Positions 33,885 through 43,628 of a DNA stretch of 64,000 bases are shown here, piece after piece. A program made the translations under genes and the position numbers. Source of the stretch: Labilibaculum antarcticum (lineage in GTDB: Bacteria > Bacteroidota > Bacteroidia > Bacteroidales > Marinifilaceae); the NCBI RefSeq assembly GCF_002356295.1, contig NZ_AP018042.1, positions 4,744,361 through 4,808,360 on the forward strand. The letters run 5' to 3'. Within the stretch, counting starts at the first letter, position 1. Every line of letters starts with the position of its first letter. The notes beneath the pieces are model-generated. The model was not told where the DNA came from. It ran no database searches and saw only the letters and a list, made by a program, of their open reading frames with translations.

Positions 33885-34604
33885 ATGAAAGTAGATTATT
33901 GTGAAAAGGATCTTATTTTAAAAGTATATCCAACTGTTGTAGGCTGTTTTGAAGATGGTTGGAGTGTTTTGAAGAATAACTTTTTAATTTTATTGCTTGC
34001 AATTATAGTTGTCGGGATTATCGATACTCCGATGGGATACAATCAGATGGGATGGGAAGATCAGGATTCATTTAATCTCGGATTTTTCTCATTAAAATTT
34101 CTGAGCTTTATCTATTACCTGTTAATTATTACTCCATTCAAATATGGTGTAGATTGGATGTTTCTGAAAGCGTCGAGGAAAACAGAACCGCAATTCGAAG
34201 AGATATTAGATGGATTTAAGAAATTCTTATTCGTGATTTTGAGCCATTTATTGGTGATTGGAATAGTTGGAGTAGGCTTTTTGTTTCTTATTATTCCGGG
34301 AATTTATTTGGCTTGCAAGTTGATTTTTGTACCCTTTTTAATAATGGATAAAAAAGCAGATCCAATTCAGGCAGTAAAGCTTAGTTTTTATTTAAGCAAA
34401 GGATACTTTTGGACAATTTTTGGAATGGGGATTCTTTCCTTTTTTGTATTAATATTAGGACTTATATGTATGATTGTTGGGGTTTTTGTCTCAATTGTTT
34501 GGATACACTCGGCTTTTGCAGTTCTTTACAAAGCCTTAGATGATTTGCATTTTGAGGAAGCTTGTGAATTAGCTGGGGTTTCTCCTGAAAGTGTTAAAAT
34601 TTAA
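33885..34604 (+). CDS. Integral membrane protein of unknown function
   Basis: A 239-aa protein with a short cytoplasmic start and about five or six spans (about residues 34-54, 75-95, 113-145, 160-180 and 185-210). The pattern LLVIGIVGVGFLFLIIPGIYLACKLIF then PIQAVKLSFYLSKGYFW resembles the DUF975/YciC-like or glycerophosphodiester-membrane-domain family (membrane helix, IPGIYL, then a short amphipathic AVKxS helix). This is a fold-level resemblance; function is unknown. Single gene, convergent with nadA. Confidence 0.65.
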   Translation: MKVDYCEKDLILKVYPTVVGCFEDGWSVLKNNFLILLLAIIVVGIIDTPMGYNQMGWEDQDSFNLGFFSLKFLSFIYYLLIITPFKYGVDWMFLKASRKTEPQFEEILDGFKKFLFVILSHLLVIGIVGVGFLFLIIPGIYLACKLIFVPFLIMDKKADPIQAVKLSFYLSKGYFWTIFGMGILSFFVLILGLICMIVGVFVSIVWIHSAFAVLYKALDDLHFEEACELAGVSPESVKI

Positions 34605-34626
34605 AATTTCAAGATTCAGATCATAA

Positions 34627-34660
34627 GAAAGGGAGACCCTATTGGATCTCCCTTTTTGTA
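34627..34660. terminator. Intrinsic terminator between convergent genes
   Basis: Stem AAGGGAGACC / GG-A-TCTCCCTT (34629-34638 and 34644-34654, one bulged base) followed by five T residues. It serves the membrane protein gene and possibly nadA. Confidence 0.78.
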
Positions 34661-34676
34661 TTGTAAGTTTCTAATA

Positions 34677-35603
34677 CTATTTAATCAAGTGTCTTGATAA
34701 ATCAAGCATTCGAACAATTGGTGCTTTTGCTTTTTCCATTACATCATCGGGTAAAATGATTTCAGGTTTTTCATTCTTTAATGCCAGATATATTTTTTCC
34801 ATTGTGTTCAACTTCATGTAAGCACAATCATTGCATGAACAAGTTTCATCGGCAGGAACAATTAAAAATTCTTTGTTAGGAGAATCTTTTTGCATCTGAT
34901 GAAGAATACCCGTTTCAGTAGCTACAATGATTTTTTTGGATGCACTGTTTTTAGAGTAGTCTAACATTGCGGTGGTTGAACCTACAAAATCGGCAAGTAA
35001 CAATACAGGATGCGCACATTCTGGGTGAGCAACAAGTACAGCATCAGGATTTTCGATTTTCATTTTCATGATTTTCTCCGAAGAAAGAATATCATGAACT
35101 TCACAGGTTCCATCCCAAAGAACCATTTGTCGGCCTGTAACTTCATTAACATATCGTCCCAGATTTTTATCCGGAGCAAAAATTATTTTTTGCTCTTTCG
35201 GAAAGGATTCAACAATTTGAACTGCATTTCCTGAGGTGCAAATCACATCTGATAAAGTCTTTATTTCGGCAGTACAGTTGATGTATGAAATAACGATATG
35301 ATCGGGGTGAAGTGCTTTAAATTTACGAAAATCGTCAGCCGGACATGATTCTGCAAGAGAACAACCAGCCGCCAAATCGGGTAAAAGTACTTTTCGGGTC
35401 GGATTTAATATTTTGGCAGTTTCAGCCATAAAATGAACGCCTGCAAACAAAATAATGTCTGCATCTACTTCAGAAGCCTTTTGCGCTAGAGCCAAACTAT
35501 CGCCTTTAAAATCGGCTATCTCTTGTATGTCAGGGGTTTGGTAGTAGTGGGCAAGAATTACTGCATTCTTTTCTTTTGCTAATTGAAGAACCTTATCTTT
35601 CAT
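34677..35603 (-). CDS. nadA: Quinolinate synthase A
   Basis: Condenses iminoaspartate with dihydroxyacetone phosphate to quinolinate in de novo NAD synthesis, using a [4Fe-4S] cluster. The 308-aa protein starts at the family motif [23 protein letters not shown] (in part). Likely cluster cysteines are Cys81 (AAGCSLA), Cys167 (WDGTCEVH) and one of those in CSCNDC (255-260). HPEC near 193-196 is also conserved. nadB and nadC are not next to it. A promoter with TTTG-N19-GATATTTG lies about 45-75 bp upstream. Confidence 0.95.
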   Translation of the reverse strand: MKDKVLQLAKEKNAVILAHYYQTPDIQEIADFKGDSLALAQKASEVDADIILFAGVHFMAETAKILNPTRKVLLPDLAAGCSLAESCPADDFRKFKALHPDHIVISYINCTAEIKTLSDVICTSGNAVQIVESFPKEQKIIFAPDKNLGRYVNEVTGRQMVLWDGTCEVHDILSSEKIMKMKIENPDAVLVAHPECAHPVLLLADFVGSTTAMLDYSKNSASKKIIVATETGILHQMQKDSPNKEFLIVPADETCSCNDCAYMKLNTMEKIYLALKNEKPEIILPDDVMEKAKAPIVRMLDLSRHLIK

Positions 35604-35647
35604 CAGGTAAATATTTGCTTAGTCTCTCGTTAGGTTAAATTCAGGTG

Positions 35648-35678
35648 CAAATATCCTTAAATTATCGCGAAAATCAAA
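35648..35678 (-). promoter_or_regulatory. Predicted nadA promoter
   Basis: Minus strand TTTG (35675-35678), 19-nt spacer, GATATTTG (35648-35655), one mismatch to TAnnTTTG. Confidence 0.5.
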
Positions 35679-35709
35679 CCAATATTTCATGTTTTGGCTT
35701 TTAAACGGC

Positions 35710-38700
35710 TTATTTTGATTGAGGAATGTGCAAGTAAAATATACTTCCTTCGCCTATTGTGCTTTCAACCCAAATTTTACCACCATTCGTTTCTGCAAAT
35801 TCCTTACATAGCAAAAGTCCTAATCCTGTTCCCTTTTCGCCGGCGGTTCCTGTTGATTTGAATTTTAGATCGATTCGGAAAAGTTTATCCAGATTTTCGC
35901 TGGCTATGCCAATTCCATGATCTATAATTTGAACCTCCAGAAATTCATTTTTATCTTGTATGTCAACCTCAATTTGACTCTTGGGCTCCGAGAATTTTAT
36001 TGCGTTGTTAATGAGATTTCTCACAATTAAGCTACACATGTTTTGATCAGCAAAAGCGATATTTTTCTCTGAATTGAGCAAAATAATTTTGATTTCTTTC
36101 TTTTCAGCAGATGCTGTATACAAACAAATTGACTGCTCAACCAAATCAGTCAGGTTAAAGATTTCAGCTTTAAAATCAATCTTATCTGTTTGTGATTTTG
36201 ACCAGGTCAATAGATTTTCCAATAATGTATAAATGTGTTTTACCGATTCATGAACTTTTCGAATACCGGTTCTTTTTTCCTGATCTTCCACAGAGTCAAA
36301 ATTTTCATGAATCATTTCACTAATTGAAAGCAGACTTGTGAATGGATTCTTTAAATCATGGGAAATGATTCTAAAGAACTTGTCTTTTGTGGCATTCAAT
36401 TCTTTCAATTGCAGGTTTTGACATTTGATTTTTTCGTTTTGTTGAGTTAGTAATCTGTTCGTTTTGGCATTAAGTAAAAATCGATAAACAAAAATTGTTA
36501 TTATCGTTCCCATTATTATTTCAATGAAAACAAACCACCAAGTCATGTAAAATGGTGGGAATATTTCAATGAAAAGTTCTTTTGAATGCTTATTCCATTG
36601 TCCATCTTGATTTTGAGCTTTAACCTGCAAAACATATTCTCCCGGAGAGAGATTGGAGTAGGAGACATAGTTGCGATTTCCAGAATTAACCCACTTCTTT
36701 TCGAGACCTTGCAGCCGATAGGTGTAGTTGATTTTATCGGAAGAATAGGAGGATAAAGACGAAAATTCTATGGAGAAGAATCGTTGATCGTATTCTAGTT
36801 CAATACTATCGGTGTAAGCAATACTCTTTTTGAGATAATAGGAATCGCTTTCTTTGGAGTATTGAATTTGATTATTGAAATTTTCAGCATTAGAGTTATC
36901 AACCAGAACTTCCTGTCCATGAATTTCCAGTTTGGTAAGAACAATATTATAAGATCTTTCTTCGATGAATTTTAAATTCGGATCAATAACATTTAAACCA
37001 TAAACACCCCCAAAATATAACTTTCCACTTTTCCCTTTGTGATAAGCTCCGCCATTAAATTCTTTACTTTGTAATCCATCATCAACGGTAAAGTTTTTTA
37101 CAGAATAATCTTGTGTTGAAAATTTAGCAATTCCATTATTAGTACTCAACCAGAGGTTTCCGAATGCATCAGGTAAAACTCCATAAACAACATTGTTGGG
37201 TAATCCTTCTTCAATGCCAAAATGAGAAAACAGACCGGTTTGGGAATCGAAACGATTTAATTTAGTATTGGTTCCCAGCCAAAATATACCATCCTCGTCC
37301 TCGTAAACAGAGAAAACAACATTATCTGACAAACCATTTTTAGTGTTGTCGTAGTATTGATAACTTTTAAATGTGTTGTTTTTTTTATCGTATATGTTTA
37401 CGCCACCTCCGTATGTGCCAATCCATAACAGGCCTTTCGAATCTTCATATATCGAAGAATAAATAAAGTTGTGCGATAGGCTTTTTGTATCTCCGTCTAT
37501 GTGTTTGTACTGGGTGAATTTATTGGTTTTATCATGGTAACGATTTAGACCGCCTCGGGTTCCAACCCAAATAATCCCTTCACTGTCTTCAAAAATTACC
37601 CGAACAGAATTGTCACAAAGAGAAGTACTGTCATTCGAGATGTGTTTGTATTGAGTTTTATTACCTGTAAAAGGGTTTAGCTTGAATAATCCTTCACCAT
37701 CTGTTCCTATCCAAATATTATTTTTTCTGTCTTCAAACACCTTTCGTATTGCCGAATAGGGATCATTAACTGATTTTCGCACATCGTAATGAACGAAACT
37801 ATCCCTTTTTACGATGTATTTTGAAATTCCCTTGTTGTTTGTTCCAATCCAAAGGTCACCATTGTGATCTTCCCATGTAGACCAGACAAAGTTGCTGGCT
37901 AAACTGTTTTCACTTAAGGGATTATTTTTAAAGAGTTCAAATTTATGTGATTGGGGATTGTATATACTGATTCCTGCGCCAAATGTTCCAATCCAAATAA
38001 TTCCATTTCTATCTTCATAAATACAGTTTATTGAGTTCTCTGATAAACTTTGAGGATCTGCAGAATTGTTTGTATCGTGCGATGTTTGATTGCTTACTGG
38101 ATTAATCCGATAGATTCCAGATCCGAACGTGCCAAACCAGATTTCTTCATTGCTGCTTTTAAGTATTGGTTTGTTTGTACTTATCGAAAGACTGTTGGTT
38201 ACTTCAAACGACTTTACTGCTTTGTGGAATATTTTGGAAGAATTATCTGTTTTGAATAGTGCTTTATTAGTCACAATCCATAAGCTATTTATCCTGTCTG
38301 GCAAAAGGTTTTCTATATGCAGTCCGTTTAAAAAGAGTTGTGCATTTTCAGTTAATGAATCTCTTGAAATAGAAAGTAAACCATTGCTGGTTCCAACCCA
38401 TAAATAATTATCAGCGCTTGCAAGACTTGTTACATTCCATTTTGAATCAGATTTTGGTAATTCTATTTCTTTGAATGATTTTTTTTCAGAATCGTAATGA
38501 AAAAGCCCAAGTTTAGTGCCGATCCAGAAGTTTTTGGTATCCGCAAGAAAACAATTGATTTTTGAATCTAAGCCTTTAGGATAATTATGCTTTTCAATAG
38601 TTCCCTGTTTAGTATTAATGCAGGTAATTCCTTTCAGACTGCCTACCCACAACCGATTATTTTGATCTTCATATAGATGAGTGATCGTGTCATTACTTAA

Positions 38701-39081
38701 TTGATTATTGGGTTCTATGCCTCTGTACTGAGTGAAAATTTCGCTTACCGGATTAAATTGGGTTAATCCACCTCTGGAACCAAACCATAAATTTCCCGAA
38801 CGATCTTCAAGTACTTGTTCAATCCATTTGTTTGAGATGCTATTGGAGTTTTCAGGATCGCTTCGGTAAATTGTAAAGTTTTTACCATCGTAACGATTCA
38901 ATCCATCTTCTGTGCCAAACCACATAAACCCTTTCGAATCCTGAAAAATACAATAGACGGAGCTGAGTGACAGACCTTCATTGATGGTAATTCTCTTGAA
39001 TCGAATATTATTTTGTTGAGAAAAAAGGGTAAGAGTACAAAATAGCCCAACAAATAATAGAATCAGTTTAGATCTGGTCAT
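35710..39081 (-). CDS. Two-component regulator-propeller sensor histidine kinase
   Basis: A large membrane sensor kinase, about 1123 aa. The ATG at 39081 (MTRSKLILLFVGLFCTLTLFSQ) is a clear signal peptide; the open frame reaches 39216 but the extra 45 residues lack signal character. Two seven-bladed periplasmic Reg_prop propellers follow, with about a dozen blades marked by IWIGT or LWFGT (for example GFMWFGTEDGLNRYDG). Then come the Y_Y_Y domain (YRLQGLEKKWVNSGNRNYVSYS, in part), one membrane span (about FVFIEIIMGTIITIFVYRFL), HisKA with phosphoacceptor ISHDLKNP, and HATPase with N box NLINNAIKFS, DHGIGI and GTGLGLLL. There is no receiver or AraC domain, so this is not a hybrid system; its response regulator must be encoded elsewhere. 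Confidence 0.92.
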   Translation of the reverse strand: MTRSKLILLFVGLFCTLTLFSQQNNIRFKRITINEGLSLSSVYCIFQDSKGFMWFGTEDGLNRYDGKNFTIYRSDPENSNSISNKWIEQVLEDRSGNLWFGSRGGLTQFNPVSEIFTQYRGIEPNNQLSNDTITHLYEDQNNRLWVGSLKGITCINTKQGTIEKHNYPKGLDSKINCFLADTKNFWIGTKLGLFHYDSEKKSFKEIELPKSDSKWNVTSLASADNYLWVGTSNGLLSISRDSLTENAQLFLNGLHIENLLPDRINSLWIVTNKALFKTDNSSKIFHKAVKSFEVTNSLSISTNKPILKSSNEEIWFGTFGSGIYRINPVSNQTSHDTNNSADPQSLSENSINCIYEDRNGIIWIGTFGAGISIYNPQSHKFELFKNNPLSENSLASNFVWSTWEDHNGDLWIGTNNKGISKYIVKRDSFVHYDVRKSVNDPYSAIRKVFEDRKNNIWIGTDGEGLFKLNPFTGNKTQYKHISNDSTSLCDNSVRVIFEDSEGIIWVGTRGGLNRYHDKTNKFTQYKHIDGDTKSLSHNFIYSSIYEDSKGLLWIGTYGGGVNIYDKKNNTFKSYQYYDNTKNGLSDNVVFSVYEDEDGIFWLGTNTKLNRFDSQTGLFSHFGIEEGLPNNVVYGVLPDAFGNLWLSTNNGIAKFSTQDYSVKNFTVDDGLQSKEFNGGAYHKGKSGKLYFGGVYGLNVIDPNLKFIEERSYNIVLTKLEIHGQEVLVDNSNAENFNNQIQYSKESDSYYLKKSIAYTDSIELEYDQRFFSIEFSSLSSYSSDKINYTYRLQGLEKKWVNSGNRNYVSYSNLSPGEYVLQVKAQNQDGQWNKHSKELFIEIFPPFYMTWWFVFIEIIMGTIITIFVYRFLLNAKTNRLLTQQNEKIKCQNLQLKELNATKDKFFRIISHDLKNPFTSLLSISEMIHENFDSVEDQEKRTGIRKVHESVKHIYTLLENLLTWSKSQTDKIDFKAEIFNLTDLVEQSICLYTASAEKKEIKIILLNSEKNIAFADQNMCSLIVRNLINNAIKFSEPKSQIEVDIQDKNEFLEVQIIDHGIGIASENLDKLFRIDLKFKSTGTAGEKGTGLGLLLCKEFAETNGGKIWVESTIGEGSIFYLHIPQSK

Positions 39082-39265
39082 TGGATGCGGAGGTTTTTGT
39101 TTGTTATACAAATTAGTGAAAAATTGTGAAAGTTTCTTATTGCTGAATGGGCAATTGTTGGAGATATTTTTGAGAAAATAATTAAAAGATGTTATGCTAT
39201 GTAATATAGAATACATACTTTTATTACTTGTTAAGTATTAATTAAATCACACAAAAAAATCACAC

Positions 39266-40027
39266 ATGGAATTAATTAACCTACCAAAACCAGATCGCAG
39301 CAAATCTGGTTTAAGTAAAGTAAAAGTCATTATGGGGATAGGGCTTTTATTGTTGTCATTCAGTCATTTATGTTTTGGGCAACATAGTAAGACATTTCAA
39401 GCAAATTCTATGAGGGTGTTTGAAGGAAATATTTTGAAAGATCCAAATTTGCTAAAATTAAGGGTTAAGAAATCTCAGGTTGGCACATTTTATTTATGTG
39501 AAGATTGGAAAAAAACTGATATTTATATGGTGACAGATAGCAGTATTATAAAAGGGATGGAAACTCGAATTGATTTGCGAAGAAATGAGCTGGAAATTAA
39601 GTATAAGGGGGAAGTAAAGGTATTGCCGAGCTATCGTATAAGAAGTATCGTTTTTACTGATGATGAGGATTTGTTTGTTACAGAGAATCTATTAAAATCT
39701 TCTCAAAAAGGCTTTTATAAAGTATTAATTGATGATGAAAATTCTTTACTATGCAAGTATAATACTAAAGTACAGCCATCAAGTTATAATATGCAATTGG
39801 ATGCTGGGAAAAAATCAAGTTCAATAATAAAAGTACATAGTTACTTTGTTTGTAAAGGAACCAGCTTAATTGAATTAGGAAAAACGAGAGGTAAATTAAA
39901 GAGACAATTTAATGAACAACCTAAATTATATGATTTTATTAAACAGAATAAAATAAATCCTAAAAAGGAAGAAAGCTTAATCTCTTTTGTTGGTTTTTTA
40001 AATGAAAATCATTTAAATGCAAACTAG
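39266..40027 (+). CDS. Exported protein of unknown function, divergent from the propeller kinase
   Basis: Not recognised. It has 253 aa with an N-terminal hydrophobic segment after a polar start (VIMGIGLLLLSFSHLCFGQH), likely a late signal peptide or anchor. The mature protein has beta-type segments (RIRSIVFTDDEDLFVTENLL) and two Cys (FYLCEDW, SLLCKYN). Codons are AT-richer than the neighbours. Being divergent from the sensor kinase with a shared 184-bp intergenic region, it could be a target or accessory of that system; this is inference from position only. Confidence 0.62.
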   Translation: MELINLPKPDRSKSGLSKVKVIMGIGLLLLSFSHLCFGQHSKTFQANSMRVFEGNILKDPNLLKLRVKKSQVGTFYLCEDWKKTDIYMVTDSSIIKGMETRIDLRRNELEIKYKGEVKVLPSYRIRSIVFTDDEDLFVTENLLKSSQKGFYKVLIDDENSLLCKYNTKVQPSSYNMQLDAGKKSSSIIKVHSYFVCKGTSLIELGKTRGKLKRQFNEQPKLYDFIKQNKINPKKEESLISFVGFLNENHLNAN

Positions 40028-40057
40028 CTTATGTTGAGTGTTGACTTCTTTTACACT

Positions 40058-40089
40058 AAAAGTTATCTCGTAAGAGGTAACTTTTTTTT
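40058..40089 (+). terminator. Intrinsic terminator
   Basis: Stem AAAAGTTATCTC / GAGGTAACTTTT (40058-40069 and 40074-40085) followed by T-run. It ends the exported-protein gene and stands 16 bp before cutC. Confidence 0.85.
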
Positions 40090-40104
40090 ATATATTATTA
40101 TAAA

Positions 40105-40860
40105 ATGAAAACATCACTGCTTGAAATATGTTGTTACTCTGTTCAATCAGCAATTATTGCAGAACAATCTGGTGCTGACCGAATTGAATTGTGTGCAGGT
40201 GTTCACGAAGGAGGAACTACCCCTAGTGCTTCCTGCATTAAAATGGCTAAAGAATTAGTAAGAATACCAGTTCATGTAATTGTACGATCGCGTGGTGCTG
40301 ATTTCTGCTATTCTGATATTGAGTTTGAGTGTATGAAGTTGGATATTAAATACTGTAAAGAAGTAGGAGTGGATGGTGTTGTATCTGGTGTTTTACTTTC
40401 TGATGGAAGCATTGATGTGGAAAGAACCAAGGAACTTATCGATTTGGCAAAACCAATGAATTTCACCTTTCACAGAGCTTTTGATATGGTGAAGGATCAT
40501 TTTAAAGCCTTGGAAGAATTAATAGAGATTGGAGCCGATCGAATTCTCACATCTGGAGGAGAGCAAACTGCAGTATTGGGTCAAGATTTACTGAAAGACT
40601 TAGTTGAAAAGGCTAGTGGACGAATAGTGATCATGCCGGGAAGTGGAATAAGTCATGAAAATATTTTGAGTTTAAAAAAACACACTGGTGCTGAAGAGTT
40701 TCATTGTTCCGCAAAGTCTTTAGTAAGAGGTAAAATGGAATATCAGAATCCTAAAATAGCAATGGGAGGCGAAGAAAAGGTGCCTGAATTTGAATTTTAT
40801 GAGGCAGACTCCCAGAAAATTCGTAAAATTGTAAGCATCCTAAAAGCCGAGGACTTATAA
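40105..40860 (+). CDS. cutC: CutC family protein
   Basis: A TIM-barrel protein historically linked to copper handling. The 251-aa protein starts at LLEICCYSVQSAIIAEQSGADRIELCAG (in part), the hallmark CutC opening, and contains PVHVIVRSRGADFCYSD, FTFHRAFDM and EIGADRILTSGGEQTA. The copper role has been questioned in Escherichia coli, so function is open. It starts 16 bp after the preceding terminator, which suggests a promoter within that short gap or reading through. The transglutaminase-like lipoprotein gene starts 15 bp further on, so the two are probably one operon. Confidence 0.9.
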   Translation: MKTSLLEICCYSVQSAIIAEQSGADRIELCAGVHEGGTTPSASCIKMAKELVRIPVHVIVRSRGADFCYSDIEFECMKLDIKYCKEVGVDGVVSGVLLSDGSIDVERTKELIDLAKPMNFTFHRAFDMVKDHFKALEELIEIGADRILTSGGEQTAVLGQDLLKDLVEKASGRIVIMPGSGISHENILSLKKHTGAEEFHCSAKSLVRGKMEYQNPKIAMGGEEKVPEFEFYEADSQKIRKIVSILKAEDL

Positions 40861-40875
40861 CTAATTATTCTACTA

Positions 40876-43506
40876 ATGAGGAAGATTTCTATCCTTCTGC
40901 TTAGTCTCATTTTCTTTTGGGGCTGTTCCGATGTACATTTTATTCAAGACAGTGCCGTTCGTGCAAAAGTTTCCAAACGATTCGAAAAGCGAAAAGAATT
41001 TGCATCTAATCGGTCAAATGAACTTTTCTCTGTATTTCAGAAAAATATTACTACTGAAGAAAAAGAAGCATTACAATTTCTGTATGCCTACATGCCTTTG
41101 TGCGATTTGGCTGATTATAATGGTGATTTCTTTTTACAACAAGTGAGATCTTCGTTTGAGGCGAGAGAAAGTTTTGAGTGGGGAAATAAAATTCCTGATG
41201 ATTTATTTCGCCATTTTGTTTTGCCGTATCGCGTGAATAATGAAAATTTGGATTCAGCCAGATGGGTATTTCTGAAAGAGTTAAAACCAAGATTAAAGGG
41301 CATGTCGATGAAAGAAGCTGTGCTCGAAGTGAATCATTGGTGTCACGAAAAAGTAAATTACGCACCAACTGATATTCGCACAAGCGGACCACTTAGCATT
41401 GTGAGAACTTCATGGGGCCGATGTGGTGAAGAATCAACATTTACCGTTACTGCTTTACGATCTGTAGGCATTCCTGCCCGTCAGGTTTATACTCCACGTT
41501 GGGCTCATAGCGATGACAATCATGCTTGGGTTGAAGTGTGGACAGATGGTAAATGGTCTTATTTGGGAGCTTGTGAGCCCGAACCAGATTTGAATATGGG
41601 TTGGTTTACCGAACCTGCCCGCAGAGCAATGCTGGTGCATACCAAGGTTTTTGGTGATTTTGAGGGGAATTATGAAGTTGTAAAGCGTTCAGATAATTTC
41701 ACTGAGATTAATGTAGTGGAAAACTACGCTGATGTGAAGAAAATTTACGTGCAGGTAGTTGATCAATCAGGTAATTCAGTTGGAAATGCAAAAGTAGATT
41801 TCGGACTGTATAACTATGCAGAGTTTTATCCAATTGCCAGTAAGAAAACTGATGCTGATGGATTGACTTACCTAACCACAGGTTTGGGTGATCTATTGAT
41901 CTGGACCAGTAAAGATGGAGAGTATGCTGGCAGGAAAATCAGCGTTAAGCGAACTGATACGCTTCGTTTGGGATTAGGACGTGGTTTTTACGGAGATAAA
42001 ATTACCGATTTAAATATGGTTCCTCCGGTAGAGAAAGATCCTTATTCAGTTGATGAGAGCAAAAAGAAGCAAAATGATATTCGCTTGTCTTATGAAGACA
42101 GTATTCGCGTGCAATATCGAACTACTTTTATCGATTCAATCACTGCCAGTAGTTTAGCAGAGAAAAAATCTTTGGATTCAGAAATGATCTGGAAGATATT
42201 CAAGAAAAGTCAAGGAAACTGGAAGGAGATTCAAAAATTTATTGAAGCTACATCTGCTGAGAATGGTTCTTTTGCAGTAGATCTTCTTAATTTAATTGCT
42301 GATAAGGATTTGCGAGACACGCGATCTGAAATCCTATTAGATCATTTGAATAATACGATCGAAAAATACAAGCTGGATGATTACAATTCAAAGGAAGTTT
42401 ATTTGAACTGTGTTTTGAATCCAAGAATCAGCAACGAGTGGGTAATTGCTTACCGAGGATACTTGCAAAAGGCATTTCAAGATCAATTTACTGGTGAACG
42501 GGCAGAGAGAGTTGAGCAAATTAAGCAATGGATTTTAAGCGAAATTCAAATTACGGAAGTGGAAAATTATTACAACTTGCCAATTACTCCTAAAGGTGTT
42601 TCTGAATTGAAAATTTCGAATGCAGAGTCTAGGGATGTGTTTTTTGTAGCTGTTTGCAGAAGTTTAGGAATTCCTTCGCGTTTGGAGCCAGCAGAAAAAA
42701 CACCACAGTATTTCGATGGCAAAGAATGGATGAATGTTTACTTCGAAAAACAAATTGTGAATCAGCCAATTACGGGGTTTGTAATGTTGAATAATACCGC
42801 AAAGGATTTTGATCCAGGTTATTATATGCATTTCACCATCGGGAAAATGATTGATGGTGTTTATGAAAGCCTTGATTATGGTTGGGATTTTAAATTATCC
42901 GATTTGCCCGCTACATTAGAGTTAGAGGTTGGCAAATACAGATTGGTAACAGGCAAGCGTGGCGCTGACGGGACCGTTTATACACATTTGAATCATTTTG
43001 AAATTAAGAAAGATCAGACCACTAAAATTGATTTGGTGTTTAGAGATCCAAAGGTGGAAAGTAAGATGTTGGGTCATTTGGACACTAAAATGATTGTTGC
43101 CAATGATAAAGGGGAAGAAGTATCGCTCGGATCATTGGAGAAGCAGAATGCGATTGTATTGATGTGGCTGGAGCCTGGAAAGGAGCCAACTCGTCATTTA
43201 ATGGAAGAATTTAGAGATACCAAAAAGCGATACCAGGAATGGGATGGGAATATTGTTGTAATACAGGCGGAAGAAATCGCCACGGAGAACTTCTCCGAAG
43301 CTTTTTTTGTCAATATGCCATCGAATCACGAGCTGTACAAGGATAAAAATAATGAGTTGATTACACAGGCTAAAAAAGTGTTGGGCATTACAGGTAAAAT
43401 TGAAAAGCCACTCATATTGGTTTTACATTCCAATGGCGATATTAAATTCGCTTCACGCGGATATAAAATAGGAATACATGAGCATTTGCTTAAAATGCTG
43501 GATTAA
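40876..43506 (+). CDS. Transglutaminase-like domain lipoprotein with thioredoxin-like end
   Basis: An 876-aa lipoprotein (lipobox FFWGC, Cys17). A transglutaminase-like cysteine protease domain has Cys183 in WGRCGEES, His216 in NHAWVEVW and an acid near 234-238 in ACEPEPDLN, so the Cys-His-Asp triad looks complete. Residues about 280-350 form a carboxypeptidase-regulatory-like beta domain (VSVGNAKVDFGLYNYAEFYP-like). A middle helical region contains a second, incomplete papain-like segment (RDVFFVAVCRSLGIPSRLEP). The C-terminus looks like a diverged thioredoxin fold (SLEKQNAIVLMWLEPGKEPTRHLMEEF) lacking the CxxC. It probably cuts or cross-links proteins at the outer membrane. Confidence 0.82.
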   Translation: MRKISILLLSLIFFWGCSDVHFIQDSAVRAKVSKRFEKRKEFASNRSNELFSVFQKNITTEEKEALQFLYAYMPLCDLADYNGDFFLQQVRSSFEARESFEWGNKIPDDLFRHFVLPYRVNNENLDSARWVFLKELKPRLKGMSMKEAVLEVNHWCHEKVNYAPTDIRTSGPLSIVRTSWGRCGEESTFTVTALRSVGIPARQVYTPRWAHSDDNHAWVEVWTDGKWSYLGACEPEPDLNMGWFTEPARRAMLVHTKVFGDFEGNYEVVKRSDNFTEINVVENYADVKKIYVQVVDQSGNSVGNAKVDFGLYNYAEFYPIASKKTDADGLTYLTTGLGDLLIWTSKDGEYAGRKISVKRTDTLRLGLGRGFYGDKITDLNMVPPVEKDPYSVDESKKKQNDIRLSYEDSIRVQYRTTFIDSITASSLAEKKSLDSEMIWKIFKKSQGNWKEIQKFIEATSAENGSFAVDLLNLIADKDLRDTRSEILLDHLNNTIEKYKLDDYNSKEVYLNCVLNPRISNEWVIAYRGYLQKAFQDQFTGERAERVEQIKQWILSEIQITEVENYYNLPITPKGVSELKISNAESRDVFFVAVCRSLGIPSRLEPAEKTPQYFDGKEWMNVYFEKQIVNQPITGFVMLNNTAKDFDPGYYMHFTIGKMIDGVYESLDYGWDFKLSDLPATLELEVGKYRLVTGKRGADGTVYTHLNHFEIKKDQTTKIDLVFRDPKVESKMLGHLDTKMIVANDKGEEVSLGSLEKQNAIVLMWLEPGKEPTRHLMEEFRDTKKRYQEWDGNIVVIQAEEIATENFSEAFFVNMPSNHELYKDKNNELITQAKKVLGITGKIEKPLILVLHSNGDIKFASRGYKIGIHEHLLKMLD

Positions 43507-43554
43507 CTTGAATTGAAGAATAAATTCAGAAGATTGCTTCAAAGGAATAAATAA

Positions 43555-43590
43555 AAATGCCACTTCAATTTGTTGAAGTGGCATTCCTGT
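43555..43590. terminator. Bidirectional terminator between convergent genes
   Basis: Perfect 13-bp stem AATGCCACTTCAA / TTGAAGTGGCATT (43556-43568 and 43573-43585) with a 4-nt loop, between the transglutaminase-like gene and deoB. The T-run is weak on the plus side; A-run on the left. Confidence 0.82.
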
Positions 43591-43628
43591 TTATTATCTA
43601 ATTCTTTTTCTAATGTAAAAAGAGATTT

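Noticed and set aside
35710-39081. Hybrid two-component system
   Set aside because: The protein ends right after the ATPase G2 region (FYLHIPQSK); there is no receiver or AraC domain.
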